DNA of 34,948 nucleotides from an uncultured Clostridia bacterium (GTDB lineage: Bacteria > Bacillota > Clostridia > TANB77 > CAG-508): positions 1 through 34,948 of the forward strand of contig CANQCT010000012.1 in NCBI GenBank assembly GCA_947589835.1, given 5' to 3'. Shown here in pieces: positions 18,025 through 27,216 of this stretch. The stretch's first letter is position 1. Each line of letters opens with the position of its first letter. The notes beneath the pieces were generated by a model. The model saw only the letters and a list, made by a program, of their open reading frames with translations. It was not told the origin of the DNA and did not search any database. The translations under genes and the position numbers were made by a program.

Positions 18025-20049
18025 TCAACATATCCGAGATTTTTTTATTAATTCAATAATAAAGTTTCTTTTAGTATCTGAAACTCTTGCAATTAATTCT
18101 TGTCTTTGTCTAATACTTTCTCTAACTTTTTTTACCCCTGCTACTACTCCATTTGCTTTTTGTGCAATTTCCTCATCTGATAGTGAAGTAGTTTCAATTA
18201 ATTCTTCTACTTCTTCTCTTGATAGAATTTTGTGTTTTCTACGAATTAATATCATATCATAATCATCAATATGTTGAAATTTTCCTTGTATTGAACTACT
18301 TGGCCAAAACTCTCTTGCCATTTTTAAAAAAACTTCAGATTCTTGTTTTATGGCTTGTTCTCTTTTGGCGTTTTTTTCTACAACTTGTTGTAATTCTTCT
18401 TCCAATCTTTTCTGCTCAATTTCTCTTTGCCTTGCTTCTTCAATTTCATTTTTTTGTACTTGCTTTGCTTTTTGTCGTATATTTGCAACATTTGGTTTTA
18501 CTCTTGGTTTTGTATTTTTAGTATGAGCAATTGGTTTGCTTGGAGTTTGCGTACTTGAAGGTTTCACATTAGCTCTTGTACTTTTGGTTTTAGGTTTAGA
18601 TATTCCTTGCCTTATTCTAGCTACTGCTTGGACTGTTACATTCCCTTCTTCTGCTATTTGTGCATTTGCTTCTTCTTCACTTATTCCTAGCTCTGCTTTT
18701 TCTTGTATTGCCTGGCGTATTGCTTTTCTATTATATATTCCATATTGAGTCATAGCATGAAGGACAGAGCTTTTATTACTATATTCAAATTCCTTTTTTA
18801 ATGTTTCAATATCATCTGGTATTTCTGCTGCTCTTTGTTTAAATCTATATATTCTATTTTCTTTTTCTTGCTTTCTTTGTTTTATAGCTTCTTTTTGTTC
18901 GGTTTGTTTTGATGATATAGATCTTTCTTTTTCTTGATTTCTTATTCTAACTACTGCTTGAACTGTTATATTTCCTTCTCTTGCTATTTGTGCATTTGCT
19001 TCTTCTTCACTTATTCCTAGCTCTGTCTTTTCTCGTATTGCTTGAACTATTCTTCTTTTAGTATATATTCCATTATTTTTCATATTTGCAAAAACAGTAC
19101 TTTCCATATAATTAAATTCTTGCATTAATGTTTCAATATCATCTGGTATTTGACCTGCTCTTTGTTTAAATCTAGTTACCCTATCTTCTTGTTCTTGCTT
19201 TTTCTTTTTTCTAGCTTCTTTTCGTTCGGTTTGTTTTGATGATATAGCTTTTTCTTTTTCTTTTTCTTGATTTCTTATCCTAGCCACTGCTTCTAGTGTT
19301 ACATTTCCTTCTTCTGCTATTTGTGCATTTGCTTCTTCTTCACTTATCCCTAATTCTGCTTTTTCTTTTATTGCTTGGCGTATTGCTTTTCTATTATATA
19401 CTCCATATTGAGCCATAGCATTAAGAACAGAATTTTTTTTACTATATCCAAATTCCTTTCTTAATGTTTCAAGGTCATCTGGTATTTCTGCTGTTCTTTG
19501 TTTAAATGTAGCTAATTTAGCTTCTTTATCTTGTTGTATTTTCGCTTGTCTTTCTTTTTCTTGATTTCTTATTCTAACTACTGCATCTAGCGTTACATTT
19601 CCTTCTTTTGCTATTTGTGCATTTGCTTCTTCTTCACTTATTCCAAGTTCTGCTTTTTCTTTTATTGCCTGAAGTATTTTATTTTTGCCATATATTCCAT
19701 TACTTTTCATATTTACAAAAACAGAGCTTTGCTTATAATTAAATTCTTGCATTAAAGTTTCAATGTCATCTGGTATTTCTGCTGCTCTTTGTTTAAATCT
19801 ATCTAATTTAGCTTCTCTTTTTTGTACTTTAAGTCTTTTAGCTTCTTCTTGTTTTTTTCTTCTGTATTCATCTATTTTTCCTTGTTTTTCTTGCCTTGCT
19901 TTTTCTACACTTTCTATAGAAGTTCCTACTTTTTGAATTATTGCTTCTCTTTTTTCATCATACGTTCCTTGCATTTGAGTGTATAGTTTTCTAATTACAT
20001 CTTCTAAATCTTTTGTAAGTCCGTCTACGTTTTTTCTTTTACTACCCAT
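18025..20049 (-). CDS. Repeat protein with helix-turn-helix-like modules (N-terminal, larger part)
   Basis: I do not recognise a named family. The 674-residue part contains four repeats of about 85 residues (about 82-165, 179-264, 292-375, 401-482). Each has FKQRAxxIPDDIETL, a variable YxxxSV segment, AIxEKxELGISEEEANAQIA, then EGNVTxxAVxRIRNQE, separated by Lys/Glu-rich linkers. The IA-x2-GNVTxxAVxRI segment looks like a helix-turn-helix. Related modules occur at about 36-52 (AIIQKVGTSIESVEKAR) and 626-645 (EEIAQKANGVVAGVKKVRES). Residues 480-540 are Lys/Pro/Thr-rich; 530-570 is probably coiled coil. With the downstream part the intact protein would be 827 residues. No signal or membrane segment. 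It could be a DNA-binding, scaffold or host-factor protein; unknown. Confidence 0.75.
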   Translation of the reverse strand: MGSKRKNVDGLTKDLEDVIRKLYTQMQGTYDEKREAIIQKVGTSIESVEKARQEKQGKIDEYRRKKQEEAKRLKVQKREAKLDRFKQRAAEIPDDIETLMQEFNYKQSSVFVNMKSNGIYGKNKILQAIKEKAELGISEEEANAQIAKEGNVTLDAVVRIRNQEKERQAKIQQDKEAKLATFKQRTAEIPDDLETLRKEFGYSKKNSVLNAMAQYGVYNRKAIRQAIKEKAELGISEEEANAQIAEEGNVTLEAVARIRNQEKEKEKAISSKQTERKEARKKKKQEQEDRVTRFKQRAGQIPDDIETLMQEFNYMESTVFANMKNNGIYTKRRIVQAIREKTELGISEEEANAQIAREGNITVQAVVRIRNQEKERSISSKQTEQKEAIKQRKQEKENRIYRFKQRAAEIPDDIETLKKEFEYSNKSSVLHAMTQYGIYNRKAIRQAIQEKAELGISEEEANAQIAEEGNVTVQAVARIRQGISKPKTKSTRANVKPSSTQTPSKPIAHTKNTKPRVKPNVANIRQKAKQVQKNEIEEARQREIEQKRLEEELQQVVEKNAKREQAIKQESEVFLKMAREFWPSSSIQGKFQHIDDYDMILIRRKHKILSREEVEELIETTSLSDEEIAQKANGVVAGVKKVRESIRQRQELIARVSDTKRNFIIELIKKSRIC
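18604..19806 (-). repeat. Four in-gene tandem repeats in an A-B-A-B pattern
   Basis: Repeats 1 and 3 share LMQEFNY, VFxNMKxNGIYxK; repeats 2 and 4 share KEFxYSxKxSVLxAMxQYGxYNRKAIRQAI. The block LGISEEEANAQIA is identical in all four. A two-unit segment has therefore probably been duplicated as a pair. Confidence 0.75.
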
Positions 20050-20176
20050 ATTACACTCCTTGTATTGCTAAAACTCAATTTCCAGATTATTATACATCAT
20101 TATGTTAATTTTTTCAATAAAAGTAGCTTAATTTATGCAAAAATTAATTACTGTTAATAGTTATAATTATATTAAA

Positions 20177-20290
20177 GCTCGAATAGTACTATTTTTCGCA
20201 GTTTTGAAAGGTCCCGTTCTGACTTTTCTTCTTTGAGCTTACGTCTGCAACGGGCAATTTGAAAAACAAGAAAACTAGTACTATTCGAGC
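20177..20290 (+). repeat. Intergenic hairpin element, copy 5
   Basis: A 114 nt copy with arms GCTCGAATAGTACTA and exact complement, a fourth arm version. It shares GAAAGG with copy 2. The variable apical segment is GCTTACGT. It sits between the HTH-repeat gene and polC and fills about a third of that 328 nt gap; the rest is A/T-rich without a visible gene. Confidence 0.92.
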
Positions 20291-20377
20291 AATTAACCGT
20301 AAAGCTATTATCCGGTAACAAAAATTAATTATATGCTTTAAAAATATTCACTAATAACAAAAATAGTTTTTTAATAT

Positions 20378-23300
20378 TTATCCAAACAAACTTAATTGAT
20401 TGCTTTGGCTCATTCCTTTTAGGCATCCAACTTTTTCTAAAATTTCTACTACTGATTTACCTATTTTAGAACGTATTTTCATATCATCTATAGACATGAA
20501 CTTGCCATCTTTTTTAGCTTCATCTATTCCTTCTGCTGCAACAGTGCCTAAGCCCGGTATGCTATTTAATGGTGGTCTTATTTCTGTATCTGATTCTGCT
20601 ATAAATTTAGTTGCATGGCTCTTATATAAATCTATTGGCAAGAATGTTATTCCTCTTTCATACATTTCTAATACTAACTCTAATATAGCATACATATTTT
20701 TGTCTTTTGTAGAAGCACTATTTCCTTGCAAATCTATTTCTTTCATTTTGTTTTTTACTTTTTCCACGCCATGGCACATAATGTCACTATCAAATTCATC
20801 TGCACGAATTGTGAAAAATGCTGTGTAATATGCTGCTGGTTTGTGAACTTTAAACCAAGCTATACGAAATGCATTTGTTACATAGGCTGCTGCATGGGCT
20901 TTTGGGAACATGTACTTGATTTTTTTACATGATCCTATATACCATTCTGGAATATTGTATTCTCTCATTGTTGCTTCAAATTCGCTCCATTTTTCTGGGT
21001 CTTGTGAAGGTTTTCCTTTACGTACAAACTCCATAATTTTAAATGCTGGTTTTGGTGGTAAGCCTTGTTTTATTAAGTAAAGCATAATATCATCACGAGT
21101 ACAAATTGCGTCTTGAAGAGTAATTGTTCCTTCTTCAATTAGTGTTTGTGCGTTATTAAGCCATACATCTGTACCATGTGACAAACCAGAAATACGAAGT
21201 AACTCTTCAAACGTAGTTGGCTTGGTATCTACAAGCATTCCTCTTACAAATTTTGTACCAAATTCAGGTACACCATAAGTTCCAACTTCTGAATGAATTT
21301 GCTCTGGTGTTACTCCAAGTATTTTGGTTGAACTAAATATTGACATTGTATCTTTATCATCTAAAGGTACTTTTGTTGGGTCTATTCCTGTTATATCATA
21401 TAACATACGTATCATAGTTGGGTCATCGTGACCCAGTATATCAAGTTTAAGTAGGTTTTGGTCAATAGAGTGATAATCAAAATGTGTTGTAATAATATCT
21501 GAATTAGGGTCATCTGCTGGATGTTGTACTGGTGTAAATTCATATATTTCTCTGCCTTTTGGCACTACTATAATACCTCCAGGGTGCTGACCTGTAGTTC
21601 TTTTAATTCCAGTACAGCCTTGTGCAAGTCTTACAATTTCTGCATTGCTAACAGGAATACCACGTTCTTCATAATATTTTTTTACATAACCATACGCTGT
21701 TTTATCTGCAACTGTACCAACTGTTCCAGCTTTAAAAGTTGTTCCTTTTCCAAATATAACTTCTGTATATTTGTGTGCTTTTGCTTGATATTCACCAGAG
21801 AAGTTTAAGTCTATATCTGGCTCTTTATCTCCATCAAATCCAAGGAAAGTTTCAAATGGTATATCCATACCATCTTTTTTAAGTTTATGCCCACATTTAG
21901 GGCAATCTTTATCTGGAAGGTCAAATCCATTTTTATAACCATAGTCTGTAAAGTCTGAATATTTACAGTTTGGGCATCTATAATGTGGTGGAAGAGAGTT
22001 TACCTCTGTAATACCTGTCATATTTGCAACAAATGATGAACCAACAGAACCTCTTGAACCTACAATGTAGCCATCTTCATTAGACTTCCAAACTAGTTTT
22101 TGAGCAATAATATACATAACGGAGAATCCATTATTTATTATTGAATTTAATTCTTTATCTAGTCTATTTTGTACTAATTCTGGAAGTGGATCTCCATATA
22201 ATTCATGTGCTTTATTATAAGCAATATTTTTAATTGTTTCCTCACAGCCTTCAATATATGGTGGACATTTTTCTGGAGAAATCGGGCTTATGTTTTCGCA
22301 CATATCTGCGATTTTGTTGGTATTTGTAACTACTACTTCAAATGCTTTTTCTTCACCTAAGTATTCAAATTCTTTAAGCATTTCTTCTGTTGTGCGTAAA
22401 TAAAGTGGTGCTTGCTCATCTGCGTCATCATAGCCCTGACCTGCCATTAAAATTCTACGATATATTTCATCTTGTGGATCCATAAAGTGAACATCACAAG
22501 TTGCAACTACTGGCTTTTGTAGTTTTTCACCTAGTGCTACTATTTTACGGTTTATGTCTTGCAAGTCTTCTACAGATTTTACAGTTTCGTTTCTAACCAT
22601 AAACATATTGTTTCCTATAGGTTGAATTTCTAAATAATCATAATCAGATGCAATTTCTTCTATTTCTTCATCTGTTTTACCTGCAATAATTGCTCTATAT
22701 AATTCACCTGCTTCACAGGCACTTCCTAAAATTAAACCTTCAGAATATTTTTTGTAAATAGATTTTAATATACGAGGTTTTTTGTAGAAGTAGTCTAAAT
22801 GTGAAATAGATATTAATTTGTATAAGTTTTTAAGTCCAACATAGTCTTTGGCAAGTATAATTGCATGATATGTTGGAAGTGATTTATAGTCTGCTTTTCC
22901 ACTTAATTTTGTATCTATTTCATCTAAAGTAGTAACACCTTTTTCTTTTAACATGTTCATCATTACATTAAATACTTTTACAGTGGTATCTACATCGTCT
23001 AATGCTCTATGAGCAACTTCTACTTTTATGCCTAAGTTTTCTGCAATAATGCCTAGTTTATACTTTTTATATTGTGGAAATAGCTCTTTTGCTAAACGCA
23101 AAGTATCTATGTAGGTGTTTCCTAGCTTTAGACCAAGTTCTGAACAATTATGTTTTAAAAATCCAATATCAAAATCTGCATTATGTGCAACTAATATACT
23201 ATCTCCAACAAATTCTAAAACTTTTGGTAATATTTTATCTATAGTTGGAGCATCTTTTACCATTTCGTCTGTAATATTGGTAACTTCTACAACTTTTTGT

Positions 23301-24796
23301 GGTATTGGTTTTTCAGGATTTACAAATGTGCTAAATTCATCTATTACTTCATGATTTTTTACCTTCATAATACCTATTTCTGTAATTTTTTCTGTTCTAA
23401 ATGAAAGTCCTGTTGTTTCTAAGTCTAGTACACAATATGTTGAATCTTCTATGTTTTGGTCTCTTGAAAATGATACACAAGATGTTTTATCTGGCGCTAA
23501 ATAAGCTTCTACACCATAAATTACTTTTAAATCTGGATGCTCTTTTTGTATATATTTATGTGCATCTGGAAAAGCTTGTACTACGCCGTGATCTGTAATT
23601 GCTATTGACTTCATTCCCCATTTAACAGCACGCTTTAATAAATCTTTTACAGGTGTCATAGCATCCATTTGGCTCATTTGTGTATGCATGTGAAGTTCCA
23701 CTCTTTTTTCTTTTGCTTCATCTTTTCTAACTTCTTTTTTTATTCCAGTAGATTCTATAATTACATTTGCTATTACTCCTAATTCTTTTGAAAATGGATC
23801 AAATTGGGCATTTCCATTAACTTTTACACCTTTAGCACCTTTTAGCCTTTTTATAACTCCATCTGTTTTTTCTTTTTCAACAAATGCTTTGCAAGTAATA
23901 GTACTAGAACCATCGTATAAATCAAATGTAACTAACAGTTTTCCAGATTTTAATTCTCTAGAATCTACATTTAAAATTTCACCATCTAATAAAACCTTGC
24001 CACTATCAACAGAAAGGTCAATTATTTTTGATAATTCTTCTTTTATTTTTGCACTTCTACCTAATATTATTGGTGAATTTTCTTCTTGTGCATTTTCAAA
24101 AGCAGGTGCTTGCTCTGATGATTGATTAGCTTCTACATTGGCTACTTTATTTGCATTATTTGCTACACTAGCAGTTTCTTGACCGCTTGAATTTTTTTGA
24201 TTATTTGCTCTTTCTAAAGCATATTCTTCAGCTTCTTTTTGTGCAAATAGTATAGCTTGCTTTTCTAGTTCTTCTGCTTGTTCTTTATACATAGCAAGCA
24301 TTTCTTCTGTTACTTCTTCACTGTATGTAACTACATATTTTTTATTATATAAGTCTTGTAATTTTGAAGATAATATTTTTTCAAAGCCTCGTGCTTCTAG
24401 TATTTGCTTGCCTTTTTTTATTAGTTTTACAATTATTTTATTATCTATGATTTCTACAGTGCTGCCTTTTAATAAAGCTTTTGTTAATGGGTGCTTATAT
24501 GCCATATATTCTACTATATCTTCCCATTCTGCCTGTATTTTTTTATCTATATCGGTTTCTATTTCTTTTGCTTCCATTTTTATGTTAATTTCTTTAAAGC
24601 CAAATCTTTGGTTTAGGTATTTTTCAAAATCTATTAAATCTTTCATTAAAATAGAAGAAAGCACAATTAACTTAATTTCTAATTCATTTGTTTTTTTATA
24701 TATATTAACACAAGCAACTTTAGCTTCACTTAATGCAAAGCTTTGAGAATTATAATCTTTAAATACTTGTTTTACTGTTTTTAAATTTTCTTCCAT
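20378..24796 (-). CDS. polC: DNA polymerase III alpha subunit, PolC type
   Basis: PolC is the main replicative polymerase of low-GC Gram-positives, with built-in proofreading. In order: an N-terminal domain, an OB fold (about 250-350, LLDGEILNVDSRELKSG), the PHP domain split by the exonuclease (VELHMHTQMSQMDAMTPVKDLLKRAV; SIAITDHGVVQAFPDAH), the DnaQ-like 3'-5' exonuclease (YCVLDLETTGLSFRTEKITEIG to HRALDDVDTTVKVF), and the polymerase core (GSRGSVGSSFVANMTGITEVNSLPPHY, DIDLNFSGEYQ, GRTTGQHPGG-like KRTTGQHPGGIIVVP). A zinc site CPNCK...CPKCGHK is present. It ends in QLSLFG, a beta-clamp-binding motif. 1472 residues is normal. In this genome it lies next to rseP, without the proS or ispG often found between. 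Confidence 0.98.
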   Translation of the reverse strand: MEENLKTVKQVFKDYNSQSFALSEAKVACVNIYKKTNELEIKLIVLSSILMKDLIDFEKYLNQRFGFKEINIKMEAKEIETDIDKKIQAEWEDIVEYMAYKHPLTKALLKGSTVEIIDNKIIVKLIKKGKQILEARGFEKILSSKLQDLYNKKYVVTYSEEVTEEMLAMYKEQAEELEKQAILFAQKEAEEYALERANNQKNSSGQETASVANNANKVANVEANQSSEQAPAFENAQEENSPIILGRSAKIKEELSKIIDLSVDSGKVLLDGEILNVDSRELKSGKLLVTFDLYDGSSTITCKAFVEKEKTDGVIKRLKGAKGVKVNGNAQFDPFSKELGVIANVIIESTGIKKEVRKDEAKEKRVELHMHTQMSQMDAMTPVKDLLKRAVKWGMKSIAITDHGVVQAFPDAHKYIQKEHPDLKVIYGVEAYLAPDKTSCVSFSRDQNIEDSTYCVLDLETTGLSFRTEKITEIGIMKVKNHEVIDEFSTFVNPEKPIPQKVVEVTNITDEMVKDAPTIDKILPKVLEFVGDSILVAHNADFDIGFLKHNCSELGLKLGNTYIDTLRLAKELFPQYKKYKLGIIAENLGIKVEVAHRALDDVDTTVKVFNVMMNMLKEKGVTTLDEIDTKLSGKADYKSLPTYHAIILAKDYVGLKNLYKLISISHLDYFYKKPRILKSIYKKYSEGLILGSACEAGELYRAIIAGKTDEEIEEIASDYDYLEIQPIGNNMFMVRNETVKSVEDLQDINRKIVALGEKLQKPVVATCDVHFMDPQDEIYRRILMAGQGYDDADEQAPLYLRTTEEMLKEFEYLGEEKAFEVVVTNTNKIADMCENISPISPEKCPPYIEGCEETIKNIAYNKAHELYGDPLPELVQNRLDKELNSIINNGFSVMYIIAQKLVWKSNEDGYIVGSRGSVGSSFVANMTGITEVNSLPPHYRCPNCKYSDFTDYGYKNGFDLPDKDCPKCGHKLKKDGMDIPFETFLGFDGDKEPDIDLNFSGEYQAKAHKYTEVIFGKGTTFKAGTVGTVADKTAYGYVKKYYEERGIPVSNAEIVRLAQGCTGIKRTTGQHPGGIIVVPKGREIYEFTPVQHPADDPNSDIITTHFDYHSIDQNLLKLDILGHDDPTMIRMLYDITGIDPTKVPLDDKDTMSIFSSTKILGVTPEQIHSEVGTYGVPEFGTKFVRGMLVDTKPTTFEELLRISGLSHGTDVWLNNAQTLIEEGTITLQDAICTRDDIMLYLIKQGLPPKPAFKIMEFVRKGKPSQDPEKWSEFEATMREYNIPEWYIGSCKKIKYMFPKAHAAAYVTNAFRIAWFKVHKPAAYYTAFFTIRADEFDSDIMCHGVEKVKNKMKEIDLQGNSASTKDKNMYAILELVLEMYERGITFLPIDLYKSHATKFIAESDTEIRPPLNSIPGLGTVAAEGIDEAKKDGKFMSIDDMKIRSKIGKSVVEILEKVGCLKGMSQSNQLSLFG

Positions 24797-24837
24797 TGTT
24801 TATCTCCATACAATTAATTTCATATAATTAATTTGAG

Positions 24838-24959
24838 GTTTAAAAAATAAACGAGTATTGCGAGGAAAGCTAGGCAAATAACCGGAGGCGTGCTTTTTGC
24901 ACGCTTAAGGATTATTTGTCCGAAGCTTGACAAAGCAAGACGAAGTTTATTTTTTAAAC
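24838..24959. repeat. Long imperfect hairpin between rseP and polC
   Basis: Outer arms GTTTAAAAAATAAAC and exact complement (24838-24852, 24945-24959) enclose further pairing blocks: CAAATAA/TTATTTG, AAGCT/AGCTT and an apical GCGTGC-TTTTT-GCACGC. The right arm overlaps the rseP stop codon. It is much longer than a normal terminator and is not related in sequence to the seven-copy element. Confidence 0.75.
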
Positions 24960-25547
24960 TAGCCTTAAAATATCGTTATAAGTAACTAAAATAGCTAACC
25001 CAATTAAAACCATAAAACCTACCATTTGAATTGTTATTTCTGTTTTTTCTTTCAAAGGTTTTCTTCTTATTGCTTCTATTAATAATATAACAATTTTTCC
25101 CCCATCTAAAGGTGGGAATGGAAGCAAGTTTGTAAATCCAAGTGAAATAGAAACTAATGCTAAAATATAAACAAAATCTGCAAAACCGCTAGTTTCAGCA
25201 ACTACTTCTCCAATTCCTACTGGTCCCATCATTTGGTCTATTGAAACATTTCCTGTAAATAATAGTTTTAAATTATCTATAATAGAAAATGCAAACTCTC
25301 CAGTTTCAAAAAATGAATAATACACATTATTTGCAAAAGTATTTTCTGCCATTTTTAAGTAAACGCCCATATAATAATTTGCTTTTACTTCAGGTGTAAT
25401 TTCTATTTGTTTTGTTTCTTCTCCTCTTTTTACTTCAAATGTAATTTTTTCCCCTATGCTTTTATTAATTTCTTCTACTAATTTTTGTGCATCATTTTCT
25501 ATATTTGTATTGTTTACTGAAACTATTATATCATTTACTTCTAAGCC
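24954..25547 (-). pseudogene. rseP: RseP C-terminal part (second PDZ half and C-terminal membrane domain)
   Basis: This frame continues the protease whose N-terminal part ends at 25531. From 25547 it reads GLEVNDIIVSVNNTNIEND, the second half of a PDZ domain, then the spacer KVNYYMGVYLKM-type region, and the C-terminal membrane domain with LGFTNLLPFPPLDGGKIVILLIEAI, the NxxPxPxLDGG zinc-coordinating motif, and a final hydrophobic helix. One extra base at about 25548 (in CGG-AGG on the coding strand) breaks the frame; without it the protein would be 419 residues, the normal size. The first ATG in this frame is at 25370, inside the protein and with no sign of being a genuine start. Confidence 0.88.
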
Positions 25548-26214
25548 TCCGATTAGCCGCTGGGCTTTTAGGGTAAATTGCAGCTATTTTAGTATTAGCT
25601 GTGCTTGTAGAAATAGCAATTCCAGTATAATTATATTTTTCTTCTACTGGCACAATATTATATGTTATTTCTTTCTCCTTTCTTTTTAATACTACTTCTA
25701 AATTATTTCCATTATAATTTTCAAGTGAATTATCTAAGTCTGTTTTGTAATGAATATTTTTGCCATTTATTTTAATAATTTTATCACCTGATTGTATTCC
25801 AGCTGCCTCAGCTCCTGTGTTTGGCATAACAGATTCTACAATGGTAGAAACATTATTTCCTGTAAAGCTCATTAAAATAAAATATACTATTAAAGCAAAA
25901 ATTATATTAACTAAACCACCTGCTGCAACTACTGCAATTCTTTTTGGAATACTTGCCTTGCTGAAAGAACCTTCTGCATTAGAGCGTTCTTCTTCTCCTT
26001 CCATATTTACAAATCCACCAAGTGGAATAAGTCTTAAAGCATATTTGGTTTCTTTGCCTTGTTTTTTCCATATAGTTGGTCCAAAGCCTATTGCAAATTC
26101 GTTTACTTTTATTTTGCATAATTTTGCAACACAAAAATGACCTCCTTCGTGAATTAAAACAAGAAGTCCTAATATAAATACAATTTTAATTATTGTTATT
26201 AAAAAGCTAATCAA
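25531..26214 (-). CDS. rseP: RseP/RasP site-2 intramembrane metalloprotease, N-terminal part (frameshifted)
   Basis: RseP cuts transmembrane segments of anti-sigma factors and leftover signal peptides inside the membrane. Residues 22-26 are the catalytic HEGGH motif in the first helix, followed by GFGPTIWKKQGKETKYALRLIPLGGFVNM, a second helix VAAGGLVNIIFALIVYFILM and a PDZ domain from about 120. A second PDZ begins at AISTSTANTKIAAIYPKSPAA, where PAANR should continue GLEVND; instead an extra base gives RRLRSK and a stop. It lies between cdsA and polC, the usual neighbourhood, but dxr (ispC), often between cdsA and rseP, is absent. Confidence 0.92.
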   Translation of the reverse strand: MISFLITIIKIVFILGLLVLIHEGGHFCVAKLCKIKVNEFAIGFGPTIWKKQGKETKYALRLIPLGGFVNMEGEEERSNAEGSFSKASIPKRIAVVAAGGLVNIIFALIVYFILMSFTGNNVSTIVESVMPNTGAEAAGIQSGDKIIKINGKNIHYKTDLDNSLENYNGNNLEVVLKRKEKEITYNIVPVEEKYNYTGIAISTSTANTKIAAIYPKSPAANRRLRSK

Positions 26215-26246
26215 AATAAGTTCTCCTTTTATTTTATTACAAATAT

Positions 26247-26380
26247 GTTATTATTCACTTAAAATTATCCGCCACGTCGCTTGCGCATGCTATATGTTTT
26301 TTCTCGGCTAAAGCACGAAAAAACATATGAGCATGCCGCTGTGGCTACTCTAAAATTTATGATTAACAGTGAATAGTAAC
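26247..26380. repeat. Long imperfect palindrome between cdsA and rseP
   Basis: Three nested arm pairs are visible: GTTATTATTCACT with AGTGAATAGTAAC (one mismatch), GCCAC with GTGGC, and GCATGC-ATATGTTTTTTC with GAAAAAACATATGAGCATGC. It fills the whole gap between the two genes, exactly where dxr lies in many Firmicutes. It is not related to the seven-copy element. Confidence 0.7.
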
Positions 26381-26392
26381 TATTATATATTT

Positions 26393-27205
26393 CTAAAGCA
26401 TCATAAATAAAAAATAAGCAAAAGGTGCAATAAACACTATGCTATCAATTCTATCTAGCATACCACCATGCCCAGGAATTAAATTACTAAAGTCCTTAAT
26501 TCCTGCATATCTTTTTATACTTGAAGCTGCTAAATCACCAAGTTGGCTTAATAAGCTTAATACAAAACTTACTACAGCCATAACAGTATATGAAAATTGA
26601 ACATTGAAAATGTGATTGCAAGCAACGGTGTAAAGTGTTGTTAATAAAATTGCTCCAAACACTCCTCCAATGCAACCTTCTATTGTTTTATTTGGACTAA
26701 TTTCAGTGAAATGATGTTTTCCAAATGCCTTTCCTATGAAATATGCAAAAATGTCAGTTCCCCATGCGCTGAAAAATACATACCAAATTAAAAATTTGCC
26801 ATTTCTTAAGTTTTCATGAATAATAGGTATAAACATTAAGAAAATTGCAATATAACATATTCCAAAAAATGTAACTGCTATGTCTTTTATATCTATTTTT
26901 AAATCAGTAATAATAACATGTAAGAATAAAAGTAATATTGAAACCGGCAAAAGAAGTCCTATGGTTTTTAATATCCAATTTGATGGAACTATATGTATAA
27001 TTGAAATCATTGCTGCTGCTAAATACCCAATCCAATCAATAGGATTTGCTTTGTTTCCAGTTCTAAATGCTTTATAAAATTCGTGCAAACTCATAATTGC
27101 AATTATTGAAACAGCTACATCTACAATATACTTATTGCCAAATACTAGTAAAACAACTACTAATGGAAATAATACTAATCCTGATACAACTCTTTTTACA
27201 TTCAT
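26393..27205 (-). CDS. cdsA: Phosphatidate cytidylyltransferase CdsA
   Basis: CdsA makes CDP-diacylglycerol from phosphatidic acid and CTP, the branch point for membrane phospholipids. The 270-residue protein is mostly hydrophobic helices. It carries FGKHHFTEISPNKTIEGCIGGVFGA and the family signature SSIKRYAGIKDFSNLIPGHGGMLDRIDS near the C-terminus. The start follows AGAGGTAAA. It begins 11 nt after uppS, so the two are co-transcribed; undecaprenyl and phospholipid synthesis are commonly coupled in this block. Confidence 0.96.
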   Translation of the reverse strand: MNVKRVVSGLVLFPLVVVLLVFGNKYIVDVAVSIIAIMSLHEFYKAFRTGNKANPIDWIGYLAAAMISIIHIVPSNWILKTIGLLLPVSILLLFLHVIITDLKIDIKDIAVTFFGICYIAIFLMFIPIIHENLRNGKFLIWYVFFSAWGTDIFAYFIGKAFGKHHFTEISPNKTIEGCIGGVFGAILLTTLYTVACNHIFNVQFSYTVMAVVSFVLSLLSQLGDLAASSIKRYAGIKDFSNLIPGHGGMLDRIDSIVFIAPFAYFLFMML

Positions 27206-27216
27206 AAAATTTACCT

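Noticed and set aside
21521..21808. Plus-strand Cys/Phe-rich open frame within polC
   Set aside because: Antisense shadow of a strongly conserved polC region, with no ribosome site and typical shadow composition.
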